A stretch of 64,000 nucleotides of DNA from Actinomycetota bacterium (GCA_005884575.1 VAWW01000055.1:41378-105377), one strand, 5' to 3'. Numbered from the stretch's first letter, positions 34,391 to 42,104 are shown. Notes: a model not told the origin generated them from the sequence alone. Made by a program: numbers and translations.

Positions 34391-35028
34391 ACGGCTACTT
34401 CGCCGACGTCGGCGCACTCGCGCGCAAGGACCTGCTCCTCGAGCTGCGTGCCCGCGACACGCTGCCGGCGATGCTGCTCTTCGTCCTTGCGACCTTCGTC
34501 GTCTTCCACTTCGCGCTTCCGAGCGGCTCGTCCGATCTCGCGGCGAGCGGGCTGCTCTGGGTCGCGATCGTCTTCACGGCACTGCTCGGGCTCGGCCGTG
34601 CGTTCGTCCCCGAGCGGGAGCAGCGCGTGTTCGACGCGCTCGTGCTCGCACCGAACGATCGCAGCGCGATCTGGGTCGCCAAGGCTCTGGCCACGCTCGC
34701 CTTCCTCGCCGGCGTCGAGGTCGTCGCGCTGCCGGTGTTCGCCGCCTTCTTCCACGGGATCGGGGCGGCCACGGTCGGCGGCGTCGTCCTCGCCGACGTC
34801 GGCATCTGCGCCGTCGGCACGTTCGTCGGCGCGATGGCGACGGCGAGCCGGGCGCGGGAGCTGCTCCTGCCCCTGCTCTTTCTGCCCCTCGCGATCCCGA
34901 TCGTGATCGGCGGCGTCGGCGCGAGCATCGTCGACTCGCCCGGCCGCTACCTCGGCTTCCTTGCGGTCTACGACCTCATCTTTGCGACACTTTGCTGGGC
35001 CTCCTTTGACTACGTCGTCGCCGAATAG
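34387..35028 (+). CDS. ccmB: Heme exporter membrane protein CcmB
   Basis: A 213-residue protein with six membrane segments, the permease of the CcmABCD complex. Recognisable parts are LARKDLLLELRARDTLPAML at the start and LAPNDRSAIWVAKALATLAF in the middle, both conserved in CcmB. The start is GTG in GTGA with the ccmA stop. Its end overlaps the probable ccmC start by 23 bases. Confidence 0.9.
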   Translation: MNGYFADVGALARKDLLLELRARDTLPAMLLFVLATFVVFHFALPSGSSDLAASGLLWVAIVFTALLGLGRAFVPEREQRVFDALVLAPNDRSAIWVAKALATLAFLAGVEVVALPVFAAFFHGIGAATVGGVVLADVGICAVGTFVGAMATASRARELLLPLLFLPLAIPIVIGGVGASIVDSPGRYLGFLAVYDLIFATLCWASFDYVVAE

Positions 35029-35737
35029 CCGGCTCCCTGCGCTCGCCGGGCTGACGCTCGTCCTGATGGCCGTGGCGATCGCGCTGATCTTCTTCGTCGC
35101 CCCCGAGGACGCCGACCAGGGGATCTCGCAGAAGATCTTCTACTTCCACGTGCCGATTGCGCTGACCGCCTACGCGTGCTTCGGCTGGGGCGCGTGGAAG
35201 GCGCTGCGCCACCTCTGGGAGCGCGAGCCCGGCGCCGACCTGGAGAGCTACACGGCGATCCACCAGGGCGTCATCTTCGGCGCGCTGACGCTCGTCACCG
35301 GCTCGATCTGGGCGCGCGCGTCGTGGGGGGTCTGGTGGACCTGGAGCTCGAACCAGCTCGTCCTCTTCCTCGTCCTCTTCCTCTTCTACTGCGCGTACTT
35401 CATGCTCCGCTACTCCGTCGAGCCCGGCCCGCAGCGGGAAAACCTCTCAGCCGTCTATGCGCTCTTCGGTGTCGTCCTGATCCCGGTCAGCTTCTTCGCG
35501 ATCAGGCTCGCGAACGACTTCATCCATCCGACGGTCTTCACGTCGCGCGGGCCGCAGATGTCGGGGACGATGTTCACCGCGTTCTGCGTCGCGCTGGCGG
35601 CGATGCTCGCGCTCGCGTTCACCTTCTACTCGGTCGAGCTGGTCGGCAAGCGTGTCGACGCGCGGCTCCGCGAGCTGCGGGCGGCCGAGCGGCCTGCCAC
35701 GGCGGCCCGGCGCGTGCCCGAGGCGGTGGCCCGGTGA
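35006..35737 (+). CDS. ccmC: Heme-handling membrane protein CcmC
   Basis: CcmC binds heme on the outer face and loads it on CcmE. The 243-residue protein has six membrane segments, the first conserved histidine in IFYFHVPIAL, the second in NDFIHPTVF and a tryptophan-rich loop WGVWWTWSSNQ. In most CcmC proteins that loop reads WGxWWxWDxR; here the Asp and Arg are replaced. The start is placed at TTG 35006, the only start codon that leaves a short N-terminus; the overlap with ccmB is 23 bases. The stop is in GTGA with ccmD. Confidence 0.87.
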   Translation: MTTSSPNSRLPALAGLTLVLMAVAIALIFFVAPEDADQGISQKIFYFHVPIALTAYACFGWGAWKALRHLWEREPGADLESYTAIHQGVIFGALTLVTGSIWARASWGVWWTWSSNQLVLFLVLFLFYCAYFMLRYSVEPGPQRENLSAVYALFGVVLIPVSFFAIRLANDFIHPTVFTSRGPQMSGTMFTAFCVALAAMLALAFTFYSVELVGKRVDARLRELRAAERPATAARRVPEAVAR

Positions 35738-35877
35738 GCTCCGGCGAGAAGTACGTCGCGGCGGCATATCTCGTCGTCTTCGTCGTCGTGCTCGCCTGGC
35801 TGGCGATCATGGCGACGAAGTTCACGCGGCTCCGGCGCGAGGTCGACGAGCTCGAGCGGAAGCACGGCGATGGTTGA
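35734..35877 (+). CDS. ccmD: Small membrane protein CcmD
   Basis: A 47-residue protein with one membrane helix (YVAAAYLVVFVVVLAWLAIM) followed by a charged amphipathic tail (RLRREVDELERKHGDG), the standard CcmD layout. CcmD helps release holo-CcmE from CcmABC. GTG overlaps the ccmC stop (GTGA), and the end overlaps the next gene by 8 bases. Its place directly after ccmC makes the assignment firm in spite of its size. Confidence 0.85.
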   Translation: MSSGEKYVAAAYLVVFVVVLAWLAIMATKFTRLRREVDELERKHGDG

Positions 35878-36655
35878 GTTCCTCTTTTGGCCCGCGCTGC
35901 TCGCGTACGGCGAGGCGGCCGTCGCGTATCTCGGCGAGGCGCGGAGCCCCGGCCTCGCCGGACGGCTCGCGACGTGGGGTGTGCGGATCGGCTGGCTGAT
36001 CCAGACCGCGCTGCTCGGCGTCCAGGCGTCCCGGGAGGACGGCTTCCCGTGGGCCAGCTGGGCCGGCTCGCTCAACCTCTTCGTCTGGCTCGTCGTCGGC
36101 GCCTATCTGATCTGGGGCTGCCGCCGCCGCTACCGCCTGCTCGGGCTCGCCGTGATGCCGCTCGCCGCGGGACTGTTCGTCGTCGCGCGCGTCGGCGGCG
36201 GCATGGGAGTGCGCGGCCGGAGCGACTACTCGAACCTCTTCCTCGCCCTTCACGTCGGCCTCGTGCTCGTCGCGTTCGCCGGGTTCACGCTCGCCGCGGC
36301 GCTCTCCGGCCTCTACCTCTGGCAGGAGCGGCGGCTGAAGCGGCGGGCGCCGACGATCCTGCGCGTGCCCGTGCCCTCGCTCGCCGCGCTCGACCGGCTC
36401 GCGGCGCGGACAATCGCCGTCGCGCTGCCGGCGCTGACGCTCGGCATCGTGGTCGGCGTCGTTCGCCTCGCCCGCGCGGGCAGCGGCCTGGACGCGTTGA
36501 TAGCCGTCACGCTCCTGACCTGGATCCTCTACGCCGCGTATCTCGGCCTCCGCGCCGCGGGCTGGCAGGGCCGCCGCGCTGCGTACCTCGCGCTGCTCGG
36601 CTTCGCGCTCGTGATCGTCGTCCGCCTCGGCCTCCCGGTGACCCACTTCGGATAA
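35870..36655 (+). CDS. CcsA/HemX-like cytochrome c assembly membrane protein
   Basis: A 261-residue protein with eight hydrophobic segments of the CcsA/CcmF/HemX superfamily. The histidine in LFLALHVGLVLVAFAGF and a C-terminal histidine (PVTHFG) are candidate heme ligands. The WWD-type tryptophan loop is not evident, as in HemX rather than true CcsA. HemX in Bacillus lies next to hemA, and here hemA follows too, so HemX-like is favoured, perhaps influencing glutamyl-tRNA reductase level. It is coupled to ccmD by an 8-base overlap. Confidence 0.82.
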   Translation: MVEFLFWPALLAYGEAAVAYLGEARSPGLAGRLATWGVRIGWLIQTALLGVQASREDGFPWASWAGSLNLFVWLVVGAYLIWGCRRRYRLLGLAVMPLAAGLFVVARVGGGMGVRGRSDYSNLFLALHVGLVLVAFAGFTLAAALSGLYLWQERRLKRRAPTILRVPVPSLAALDRLAARTIAVALPALTLGIVVGVVRLARAGSGLDALIAVTLLTWILYAAYLGLRAAGWQGRRAAYLALLGFALVIVVRLGLPVTHFG

Positions 36656-36727
36656 GTGTCGGCCCCCCCGCGCACATCTCGCACTCGCTGGCACACTGTA
36701 ACGCTCGCTCTCGCCGCGTCCTCAGTC

Positions 36728-36754
36728 GCGCCCGTAGCCTCCGGCTACGAGCGC
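36728..36754 (+). promoter_or_regulatory. Hairpin in the 164-base leader of hemA
   Basis: A 7-bp perfect stem (CGTAGCC with GGCTACG, loop TCC) is extended by four more pairs beyond one mismatch. The gap 36656-36819 holds no gene; ATCTCGCA near 36677 and TGCGAGAT near 36765 are complementary and could close a larger fold. There is no T-run. hemA has a GAGGTG ribosome-binding site, so leader-based control is possible. Confidence 0.4.
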
Positions 36755-36819
36755 TCCCTGCGTCCTTGCGAGATCGGCGTGTCGCGGCCATCGAGCACGA
36801 TCTGCACGCGAGGTGATCG

Positions 36820-38043
36820 ATGAGACTCGTCCTAGTCGGCACATCGCATCACCGCGCGCCCGTGGAGCTCCGCGAGCGCGTCGCGCTCGACCGGGCCCAT
36901 GCGTCGTCGCTCGCCGGCTCGCTCGGCGAGGCCGTCTGCCTCTCGACGTGCAACCGCACCGAGCTCTATGTCGCGGCGGAGGACGGGGAGGCCGCCGAGC
37001 GCGCCGCGGTCGATGCGCTCGTCGCGCTCGAGCCCGAGGTCGAGCCTGCGCTCTACCGGCTGCGCGATGACGCCGCGGCGCTGCATCTGTTCCGCGTCGC
37101 CGCGGGGCTCGACTCGCTCGTCCCCGGCGAGGGAGAGATCCTCGGCCAGGTGCGCGCCGCCTACGAGGCCGGCTCGCCCGGAGCGCTCCTGAACCGGCTC
37201 TTCCACCAGGCGCTCGCGACGGGCAAGAAGGTCAGGGCCCAGACCGCGATCGCGGAGAATCCCGCGTCGGTCTCCGCCGCGGCGGCGGCGCTCGCCGAGC
37301 AGGTCTTCGGCGACCTCGACGGCCGGACGATCCTGCTCGTCGGGGCCGGCAAGATCAGTGACCTCGCCGCACGCAACCTCACGTCTCGCGGCGCGCGGAT
37401 CGCGTACGTCGCGAACCGGTCGCCCGATCGCGCCGCCGGCCTGGCGGAGCGCGTCGGCGCGGAGGCGCTGCCGCTGGCCGAGATCGAAGAGCGCCTCGCG
37501 GAGGCGGACGTCGTCGTCTCCTCGACGAGCGCGCCCGGCTACGTCCTCACGCGTGAGACCGTCGAGCGAGCACGTGGCGGCCGCCCGCTGCTGCTGATCG
37601 ACCTCGCCGTTCCGCGCGATCTCGATCCCTCGATCCACGAGCTCGACGGCTGCTACCTGTACGACATCGACGATCTGGACGCCGTTGTCGCGCAGACGCT
37701 CCTGGTGCGGCGGCGCGAGGCGCAGCGGGCCGAGGAGATCGTCGCCGAGGAAGCCGACGCGTTCCGCGCGTGGCAGGCGTCCCTCGACGTCGTACCGGCG
37801 ATCGCGTCGCTTCGTGCGCGGGCGGACGAGATTCGCGAGGCCGAGCTTCGACGCGCGGAGTCGCGGCTCGGGCAGCTGAGCGACTCGCAGCGGCAGGCCG
37901 TCGAAACGCTCGCGTCTCGCATCGTCGACAAGCTGCTTCACCTGCCGACGGTGCGGATGAAGCAGGCGGCCGCTGCGGCGGACGGGGTGGTCTATGCTGA
38001 AGCGGTGCGGCACCTCTTCGGTCTCGGCGAGGAAGAACGCTGA
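36820..38043 (+). CDS. hemA: Glutamyl-tRNA reductase HemA
   Basis: HemA reduces glutamyl-tRNA to glutamate-1-semialdehyde, the first committed step of C5-type tetrapyrrole synthesis. The 407-residue protein has the catalytic C44 in CLSTCNRTELYV, GTSHHRAPVELRE at the start, the EGEILGQVRAAYEAG region, the NADPH site LLVGAGKISDLAARNL near 168 and the dimerisation helix at the end. It has a clear Shine-Dalgarno sequence (GAGGTG) and a 164-base upstream region with a hairpin, in contrast with the leaderless genes around it. Confidence 0.95.
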   Translation: MRLVLVGTSHHRAPVELRERVALDRAHASSLAGSLGEAVCLSTCNRTELYVAAEDGEAAERAAVDALVALEPEVEPALYRLRDDAAALHLFRVAAGLDSLVPGEGEILGQVRAAYEAGSPGALLNRLFHQALATGKKVRAQTAIAENPASVSAAAAALAEQVFGDLDGRTILLVGAGKISDLAARNLTSRGARIAYVANRSPDRAAGLAERVGAEALPLAEIEERLAEADVVVSSTSAPGYVLTRETVERARGGRPLLLIDLAVPRDLDPSIHELDGCYLYDIDDLDAVVAQTLLVRRREAQRAEEIVAEEADAFRAWQASLDVVPAIASLRARADEIREAELRRAESRLGQLSDSQRQAVETLASRIVDKLLHLPTVRMKQAAAAADGVVYAEAVRHLFGLGEEER

Positions 38044-38163
38044 AGACAGCCGGGCGCTGGCTGACGGGGCGGCCGCTACCCGTGCAGGCGCCGTCGGCGT
38101 TCGTGCGCGTTCGTCCGCGTGGCGCGCGCAGCTGCGGGCAGACGAAGACGGGGCGCGTCGCCT

Positions 38164-38991
38164 GTGCTGATCCGCGTCGGATCGCGCGGCAGTAGGCTCG
38201 CGCTCACGCAGGCGGAGCAGGCGGCGTCGCGGCTGCGCGGTCCGGGCATCGAGATCGCGCTCGTTCCGATCACGACGGCGGGCGACCGCGACCGGTCGAA
38301 GCCGTTCGGGCAGATCGGCTCGCGCGGCGTGTTCGTGAAGGAGCTCGAGGAGGCGCTGCTCGAGCATCGGATCGATGTCGCCGTGCACTCGGCGAAGGAC
38401 ATGACCTCGAGCGATCCCGAAGGTCTTGCAGTCGGCGCGTACCTGCAGCGCGACGATCCGCGCGATGCGCTGTGCGGCGCGGAGTCGCTTCGTCCGGGGA
38501 TGCGTATCGGGACGGCGTCGGTGCGGCGGCGCGCGCAGCTGCTCGCGCTCGAGCCGTCGCTCTCGATCGAGCCGCTGCGCGGGAACATCGACACGCGGCT
38601 CCGCAAGCGCGCCGAGCGTGGCCTGGACGCGGTCGTCCTCGCCGCGTGCGGTCTCGACCGGCTCGGGCTCGCGGGCGAGATCGGCCGGCGGTTCGATCCG
38701 GACGTGCTCTTGCCGGAGGCCGCGCAGGGGGCGATCGCGCTGCAGGTGCGCGCAGGCGAGGAGCATCTCGTCGGCGCGACCGATCACGCCGAGACGCGGC
38801 GGCGTGTCGAGGCGGAGCGTGCGTGCGTCGCGGCAGTCGGCGGCGGCTGTCTCGCGCCGGTTGCGGCGTACCACGACGGGGAAACGCTGACCGCACTCGT
38901 CGCCGACGAGAACGGCGCCTGGCTCGAACGCCGCACCGGTGAGGACCCCGAAGCCCTGGGCCGCGAGCTCCTGTCCCTGGTCCGCGAGTGA
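38164..38991 (+). CDS. hemC: Porphobilinogen deaminase HemC
   Basis: HemC condenses four porphobilinogen units to hydroxymethylbilane. The 275-residue product opens LIRVGSRGSRLALTQAEQ, has VHSAKDMTS with the catalytic Asp region, GTASVRRRAQLLAL, RGNIDTRLRKR and the dipyrromethane-binding Cys in VGGGCLAP near residue 229. It is a little shorter than E. coli HemC (313) because the C-terminal domain is reduced. The start is GTG 38164. The 120 bases after hemA are open in one frame from a CTG but show no protein-like content. Confidence 0.93.
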   Translation: MLIRVGSRGSRLALTQAEQAASRLRGPGIEIALVPITTAGDRDRSKPFGQIGSRGVFVKELEEALLEHRIDVAVHSAKDMTSSDPEGLAVGAYLQRDDPRDALCGAESLRPGMRIGTASVRRRAQLLALEPSLSIEPLRGNIDTRLRKRAERGLDAVVLAACGLDRLGLAGEIGRRFDPDVLLPEAAQGAIALQVRAGEEHLVGATDHAETRRRVEAERACVAAVGGGCLAPVAAYHDGETLTALVADENGAWLERRTGEDPEALGRELLSLVRE

Positions 38992-39087
38992 CGATTTCGG
39001 CACGAAGTCGGCACAGTTCCGCGCGCCCACGTTGTCTATTTTGGTAACCCCGTGGGAGGGCCGGGGACTAGGGATGGTCCCGCCGCC

Positions 39088-39732
39088 GTGAGGATCATCG
39101 TGGTGCGATCTACTCGGCAGGCGGGGACGCTTGCGGACCGGCTCACGGCGCTCGGGCACGACGTCGTGCAGTGCCCGCTGATCGACTTCGAGCCGCTCGG
39201 GGAGGGGTCGATCGACATTGCGGGATACGACTGGCTTGTGATCACGAGTCCGAACGGCGCCGACGAGTTCGCCCGCCGGCGGCCGGCGGGACCACTCCCG
39301 CGTGTCGCGGCGATCGGTCGGGGCACCGCAGACGTGCTCGCTGCGCACGGCATCGACACCGACCTCGTCGCAACGGTCTCGACGCAGGAAGGGCTCCTCG
39401 CCGAGTTCCCGGCCGCGCCCGGCCGCGTTCTCGTCGCGGCCGCCGAGGGCGCACGGCGCACGCTCGCCGAAGGGCTCGGCGCCGACTTCCTGCCGCTCTA
39501 TCGCACGATCGAGCTGCGGCCGGCGGAGGCGCCCGACGGCGACCTCGCCGTGCTCGCGTCCTCGTCGCAGGCGCGCGCCTTCGCGGTGCTCGGGGTGGAT
39601 GTCCCCGTCGTGTCGATCGGGCCGGTCACGACCGACACCGCCCGCTCCTTCGGACTGCGGGTCGCAGCCGAGGCGGAGACGCATGACCTCGACGGGCTCG
39701 TCGAGGCCGTCGCGCGCGCCGTCGACCAGTAG
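39088..39732 (+). CDS. hemD: Uroporphyrinogen-III synthase HemD
   Basis: A 214-residue HemD protein that closes hydroxymethylbilane with D-ring inversion. Sequence conservation in this family is low. The assignment rests on RIIVVRSTRQAGTLADRLTALG at the start, DWLVITSPNGADEFARR, AIGRGTADVLAAHGIDTD and the late VSIGPVTTDTARSFGL motif, and on following hemC. The start is GTG 39088; the interval 38992-39087 shows nothing else. Its TAG stop doubles as the first part of the -10 hexamer of the next gene. Confidence 0.88.
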   Translation: MRIIVVRSTRQAGTLADRLTALGHDVVQCPLIDFEPLGEGSIDIAGYDWLVITSPNGADEFARRRPAGPLPRVAAIGRGTADVLAAHGIDTDLVATVSTQEGLLAEFPAAPGRVLVAAAEGARRTLAEGLGADFLPLYRTIELRPAEAPDGDLAVLASSSQARAFAVLGVDVPVVSIGPVTTDTARSFGLRVAAEAETHDLDGLVEAVARAVDQ

Positions 39733-39744
39733 GCTCCGCGCGTC

Positions 39745-40557
39745 GTGCCGCGCTTCATCACCTTCCTCACCGACTTCGGACTGCGGGACGACTTCGTCGG
39801 GACGTGCCACGGCGTGATGAAGCGCATCGCACCCGACGTGGAGATCATCGACATCACGCACGGGCTCGAACCCGGCCGCGTGCTCCAGGGCGCTCTCGTG
39901 CTCGCGAACGCGCTGCCGTACATGCCGGTGGGCGTCCACCTCGCCGTCGTCGATCCGGGTGTTGGCGGATCACGTCGCGCGCTCGCGCTGCGCGACGCGG
40001 ATGGACGTCTCTACGTCGGGCCCGACAACGGGCTGCTCGTTCCGGCGGCGGAGCGCTTGGGCGGGATCGCCGAGGCCTACGAGCTCGCGAACCCGGCGTA
40101 CGCCCTCGAATCGGTCTCGCGCACCTTCCACGGCCGCGATCTCTTCTCACCGGCGGCCGCGCATCTCGCGCTCGGCGTCGAGCCGTCGGAGCTCGGGCCG
40201 CCGCTCGATCCGGACGCGCTCGCGCGGCTCGACCTGCCCGAGCCCGAAGTCGGGTCGAACCGGATCCGCGCCACCGTTCTGTACGTCGACCGGTTCGGAA
40301 ACGTCGCGCTCAACCTGACCCGTGAGCATCTGGAGCAGGCGGACATCGTGCCCGGGAAGCAGGTAGAGCTCGAGGCCGGCGGGGAGCGCTACTTCGCGGT
40401 CGCGGCGCGTACCTTCGCGGATGCCCGCAGCGGCGACCTGATCCTCTACGAGGACGCCTACCGCAACGTCGCGCTCGCCGTCAACCGCGGCGACGCGGGG
40501 GCAGTGCTCCGCGTGCGCCCTGGGCAGGAGCTGAGAATCCGCCTCGACGCGCCGTGA
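39745..40557 (+). CDS. SAM hydroxide adenosyltransferase (DUF62 family)
   Basis: A 270-residue member of the family that splits S-adenosylmethionine with hydroxide to adenosine and methionine, related to the fluorinase fold. Conserved stretches are FLTDFGLRDDFVGTCHGVMK, the AVVDPGVGG loop, YVGPDNGLL, SRTFHGRDLFSPAAAHLA and VLYVDRFGNVALNL. The loop typical of fluorinases is not seen, so hydrolysis rather than halogenation is expected. GTG 39745 is 9 bases after TAGGCT. The stop overlaps the next gene start. Confidence 0.9.
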   Translation: MPRFITFLTDFGLRDDFVGTCHGVMKRIAPDVEIIDITHGLEPGRVLQGALVLANALPYMPVGVHLAVVDPGVGGSRRALALRDADGRLYVGPDNGLLVPAAERLGGIAEAYELANPAYALESVSRTFHGRDLFSPAAAHLALGVEPSELGPPLDPDALARLDLPEPEVGSNRIRATVLYVDRFGNVALNLTREHLEQADIVPGKQVELEAGGERYFAVAARTFADARSGDLILYEDAYRNVALAVNRGDAGAVLRVRPGQELRIRLDAP

Positions 40558-41140
40558 GCCTCGAGCGCGCGCTCGGCCGCCGGCTCGCCCGCACGGCCAC
40601 GAACGCGGTCGTGCGGCGACCGGTCCTCTGGCGTCTCTTCGCTCCGCTGCTGCGGACGCAGTTCGAGCGGCTGGCGCCGTACTGGGACACGATGCGAAGC
40701 GCGCAGTCGTTTGCGCCGTTCAAGGCCGCGCTCGAGAGCGTCGATCCGCCCGTGCGCGTGCTCGATCTCGGCACCGGCACCGGCGAGGCCGCGCTCCTCG
40801 CCGCGCGCCGGTTTCCGGATGCAGAGGTTGTCGGCGTCGACCTCGCCGATGCGATGGTCGAGGAGGCCCGGCGCAAGACGCCGCCCGAGTTGCGCCGCCA
40901 CGTGCACTTCGAGCGGGCCGACGCCTCGCGGCTCCCGTTCGAGGACGGCGCATTCGACCTCGTTCTGCTCGCGAACAGGCTCCCGGCGGCGCTGCGCTCT
41001 TTTCGTTCTCGCTCGGACCGGAGACGCCGATCTATGTTTCGAGCGGGCGGCTTCGCAGGGAATTGGCGCGCCGAGGATTCACGGAATTTGCGGACTTTTC
41101 GGCCGGAGCCGGGACGGCGCTCGTCGCCCGGAAGGTCTAA
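40554..41140 (+). pseudogene. SAM-dependent methyltransferase, frameshifted and internally deleted
   Basis: Frame 1 runs from GTG 40554 through a good SAM domain (RVLDLGTGTGEAALLAARRF, GVDLADAMVEEARRK, FEDGAFDLVLLAN) to about 40976. The natural continuation is in another frame from 40979: APGGAALFSFSLGPETPIYV through to ALVARKV and TAA 41140. About 11 residues normally found between LLAN and APGG are absent, so roughly 30-35 bases are missing together with the frame change. In frame 1 the ORF runs on without coding character. A real lesion or an assembly error are both possible. A terminator follows. Confidence 0.75.
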
Positions 41141-41153
41141 GGTTTCAGCCGAC

Positions 41154-41212
41154 GAGAGGAGAACGTCGACGACACGGCAGCACCGGTCTCGACGCCCTCC
41201 TCTCTCTTTTTT
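41154..41212 (+). terminator. Rho-independent terminator after the broken methyltransferase gene
   Basis: GAGAGGAG (41154-41161) pairs with CTCCTCTC (41197-41204) and, across a 2x2 internal loop, CGTCGA (41164-41169) pairs with TCGACG (41189-41194). TCTTTTTT follows directly. Confidence 0.75.
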
Positions 41213-41242
41213 GCGCGCGGCCGTCGCTAGACTGCGCCGCGC

Positions 41243-41315
41243 GGCGAGGTAGCTCAGTCGGTAGAGCACACGGCTGAAAACCGTGGTGTCGCCGGTTCGA
41301 TTCCGGCCCTCGCCA
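41243..41315 (+). tRNA. tRNA-Phe (GAA anticodon)
   Basis: A complete cloverleaf: acceptor GGCGAGG with CCTCGCC, D arm GCTC-AGTCGGTA-GAGC, anticodon arm CACGG-CTGAAAA-CCGTG and T arm GCCGG-TTCGATT-CCGGC. The discriminator is A and no CCA is encoded. A TAGACT hexamer ends 9 bases upstream (41228-41233). The 3' end is followed directly by one copy of an att-like repeat. Confidence 0.96.
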
Positions 41316-41316
41316 T

Positions 41317-41336
41317 TAACTGACACCGCGCAAACC
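41317..41336 (+). repeat. att-like direct repeat, tRNA-proximal copy
   Basis: TAACTGACACCGCGCAAACC begins two bases after the tRNA-Phe gene. The distal copy at 42028-42047 differs at two central positions. The CGCC just before each copy is also shared. Confidence 0.6.
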
Positions 41337-41361
41337 GACTTCTCCCGCGGCCGAGACGAAG

Positions 41362-41691
41362 TCAGCCTTCGCAGGCGACGGCGATCTCGAGGGCCTCGCA
41401 GATCTGACGCATCCGCTCGTCGCTCAGTCGGCCAAGGCGCTCGACGAGGGTTCCGACCGACACGCTCTCGACCGAGTCGAGGTTGACGACCGATGTCCGC
41501 GGCACTGGGTCGTCGCCTGGCTCGAGCAGCACCTCACTCGGAATAGCGCGAATCGTGGTGGTGCACGGCCCGATCAGCGTGCGACGAAGCCGCGGAATCG
41601 CCGCGTCTCGTGAGAGCACCACAACGGGCCGGCGTCCGACCTCGGCAAGCTCGCACCACCAGACCTCTCCGCGCGCCGGTAGCGCCGTCAC
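41362..41691 (-). CDS. MazF/PemK-type toxin
   Basis: A 109-residue MazF/PemK-family endoribonuclease toxin. It opens [21 protein letters not shown], the standard GxVWW...RPVVV pattern, has [31 protein letters not shown] and the C-terminal [15 protein letters not shown] helix, all typical. GTG 41691 is in GTGA with the antitoxin stop, so translation is coupled; an upstream reading-frame extension exists but lacks family character. The pair sits between tRNA-Phe and a near-identical repeat, which suggests a mobile or once-mobile cassette. Confidence 0.88.
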   Translation of the reverse strand: MTALPARGEVWWCELAEVGRRPVVVLSRDAAIPRLRRTLIGPCTTTIRAIPSEVLLEPGDDPVPRTSVVNLDSVESVSVGTLVERLGRLSDERMRQICEALEIAVACEG

Positions 41692-41951
41692 GATGCGCCT
41701 GCAGCCCTCCGGAACGAGGCGAGATCTCCCCACTCGTCGTTCGCGTCGAGTGGGACACGGTCGTATGCCGCGTAGGCGGCGTCGACCTCGGCCGCGCGGT
41801 TGCGGGCTACAAGAGCGATGAGCGCCTCGTCAATCAGGGCGGAATCCGCGAGCCCCGAACGCACTCGCCGCGCCGTTGCGAGCAAGGACTCATCGACCGT
41901 TGTACTGATCCTGACCCGTGCCGTGCCATATTTATACCACGAACGTGCCAC
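41688..41951 (-). CDS. Antitoxin of the MazEF-type pair (ribbon-helix-helix type)
   Basis: A protein of up to 87 residues with an N-terminal [19 protein letters not shown] segment as in ribbon-helix-helix antitoxins and a C-terminal toxin-binding tail ([15 protein letters not shown]). The start is uncertain. GTG 41951 is the first start codon in frame, but a strong -10-like TATAAA (41936-41931) lies inside the added N-terminus, and homologues usually begin at MARVRIS, where this gene has ACG (41924-41922). The coordinates give the longest form. It is coupled to the toxin by GTGA. Confidence 0.82.
   Translation of the reverse strand: MARSWYKYGTARVRISTTVDESLLATARRVRSGLADSALIDEALIALVARNRAAEVDAAYAAYDRVPLDANDEWGDLASFRRAAGAS
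41917..41950 (-). promoter_or_regulatory. AT-rich promoter/operator region of the toxin-antitoxin pair
   Basis: On the minus strand TATAAATAT stands in otherwise GC-rich DNA. It is flanked by TGGCACG repeats: CGTGCCA occurs on the plus strand at 41922-41928 and again at 41944-41950. Such repeats around the -10 fit autorepression by the antitoxin. If TATAAA is the -10, initiation would fall near codon ACG 41924. Confidence 0.5.
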
Positions 41952-42000
41952 GATAGGCGGCGTCGTTCAGAGGCGCAGCGGTGGGCGGCGAAGGCGCCAT

Positions 42001-42047
42001 GGTTTGCGCAATGCCTGGCGCCGCCCATAACTGACATTGCGCAAACC
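42001..42047. repeat. 13-bp perfect inverted repeat with 21-base loop, overlapping the distal att-like copy
   Basis: GGTTTGCGCAATG (42001-42013) and CATTGCGCAAACC (42035-42047) are exact complements separated by 21 bases. The right arm forms the end of the repeat shared with the tRNA-Phe flank (42028-42047). The gap 41952-42104 holds no gene. Confidence 0.75.
42028..42047 (+). repeat. att-like direct repeat, distal copy
   Basis: TAACTGACATTGCGCAAACC matches the tRNA-proximal copy (41317-41336) at 18 of 20 positions in the same orientation. The two copies bracket the toxin-antitoxin pair, about 710 bp apart. Confidence 0.6.
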
Positions 42048-42104
42048 TCGGGCACGACGAGCCGGTAGGTCTAGAGATCTCGGCTCGCGTTAGGCTCGCG
42101 CGCA

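Noticed and set aside
38040..38163. Small coupled gene starting with CTG at the hemA stop (CTGA)
   Set aside because: The frame is open for about 50 codons, but the translation is Arg/Pro-rich, resembles nothing and overlaps hemC. Unlike the four accepted CTG cases, no family supports it.
36832..39939. Minus-strand open frame of over 1000 codons opposite hemA, hemC and hemD
   Set aside because: Same antisense artefact; no family character, while the heme genes on the plus strand are certain.
41952..42104. Lantipeptide precursor gene next to the LanC-like gene
   Set aside because: No open frame with a Cys/Ser/Thr-rich core in this gap or in 43272-43333.
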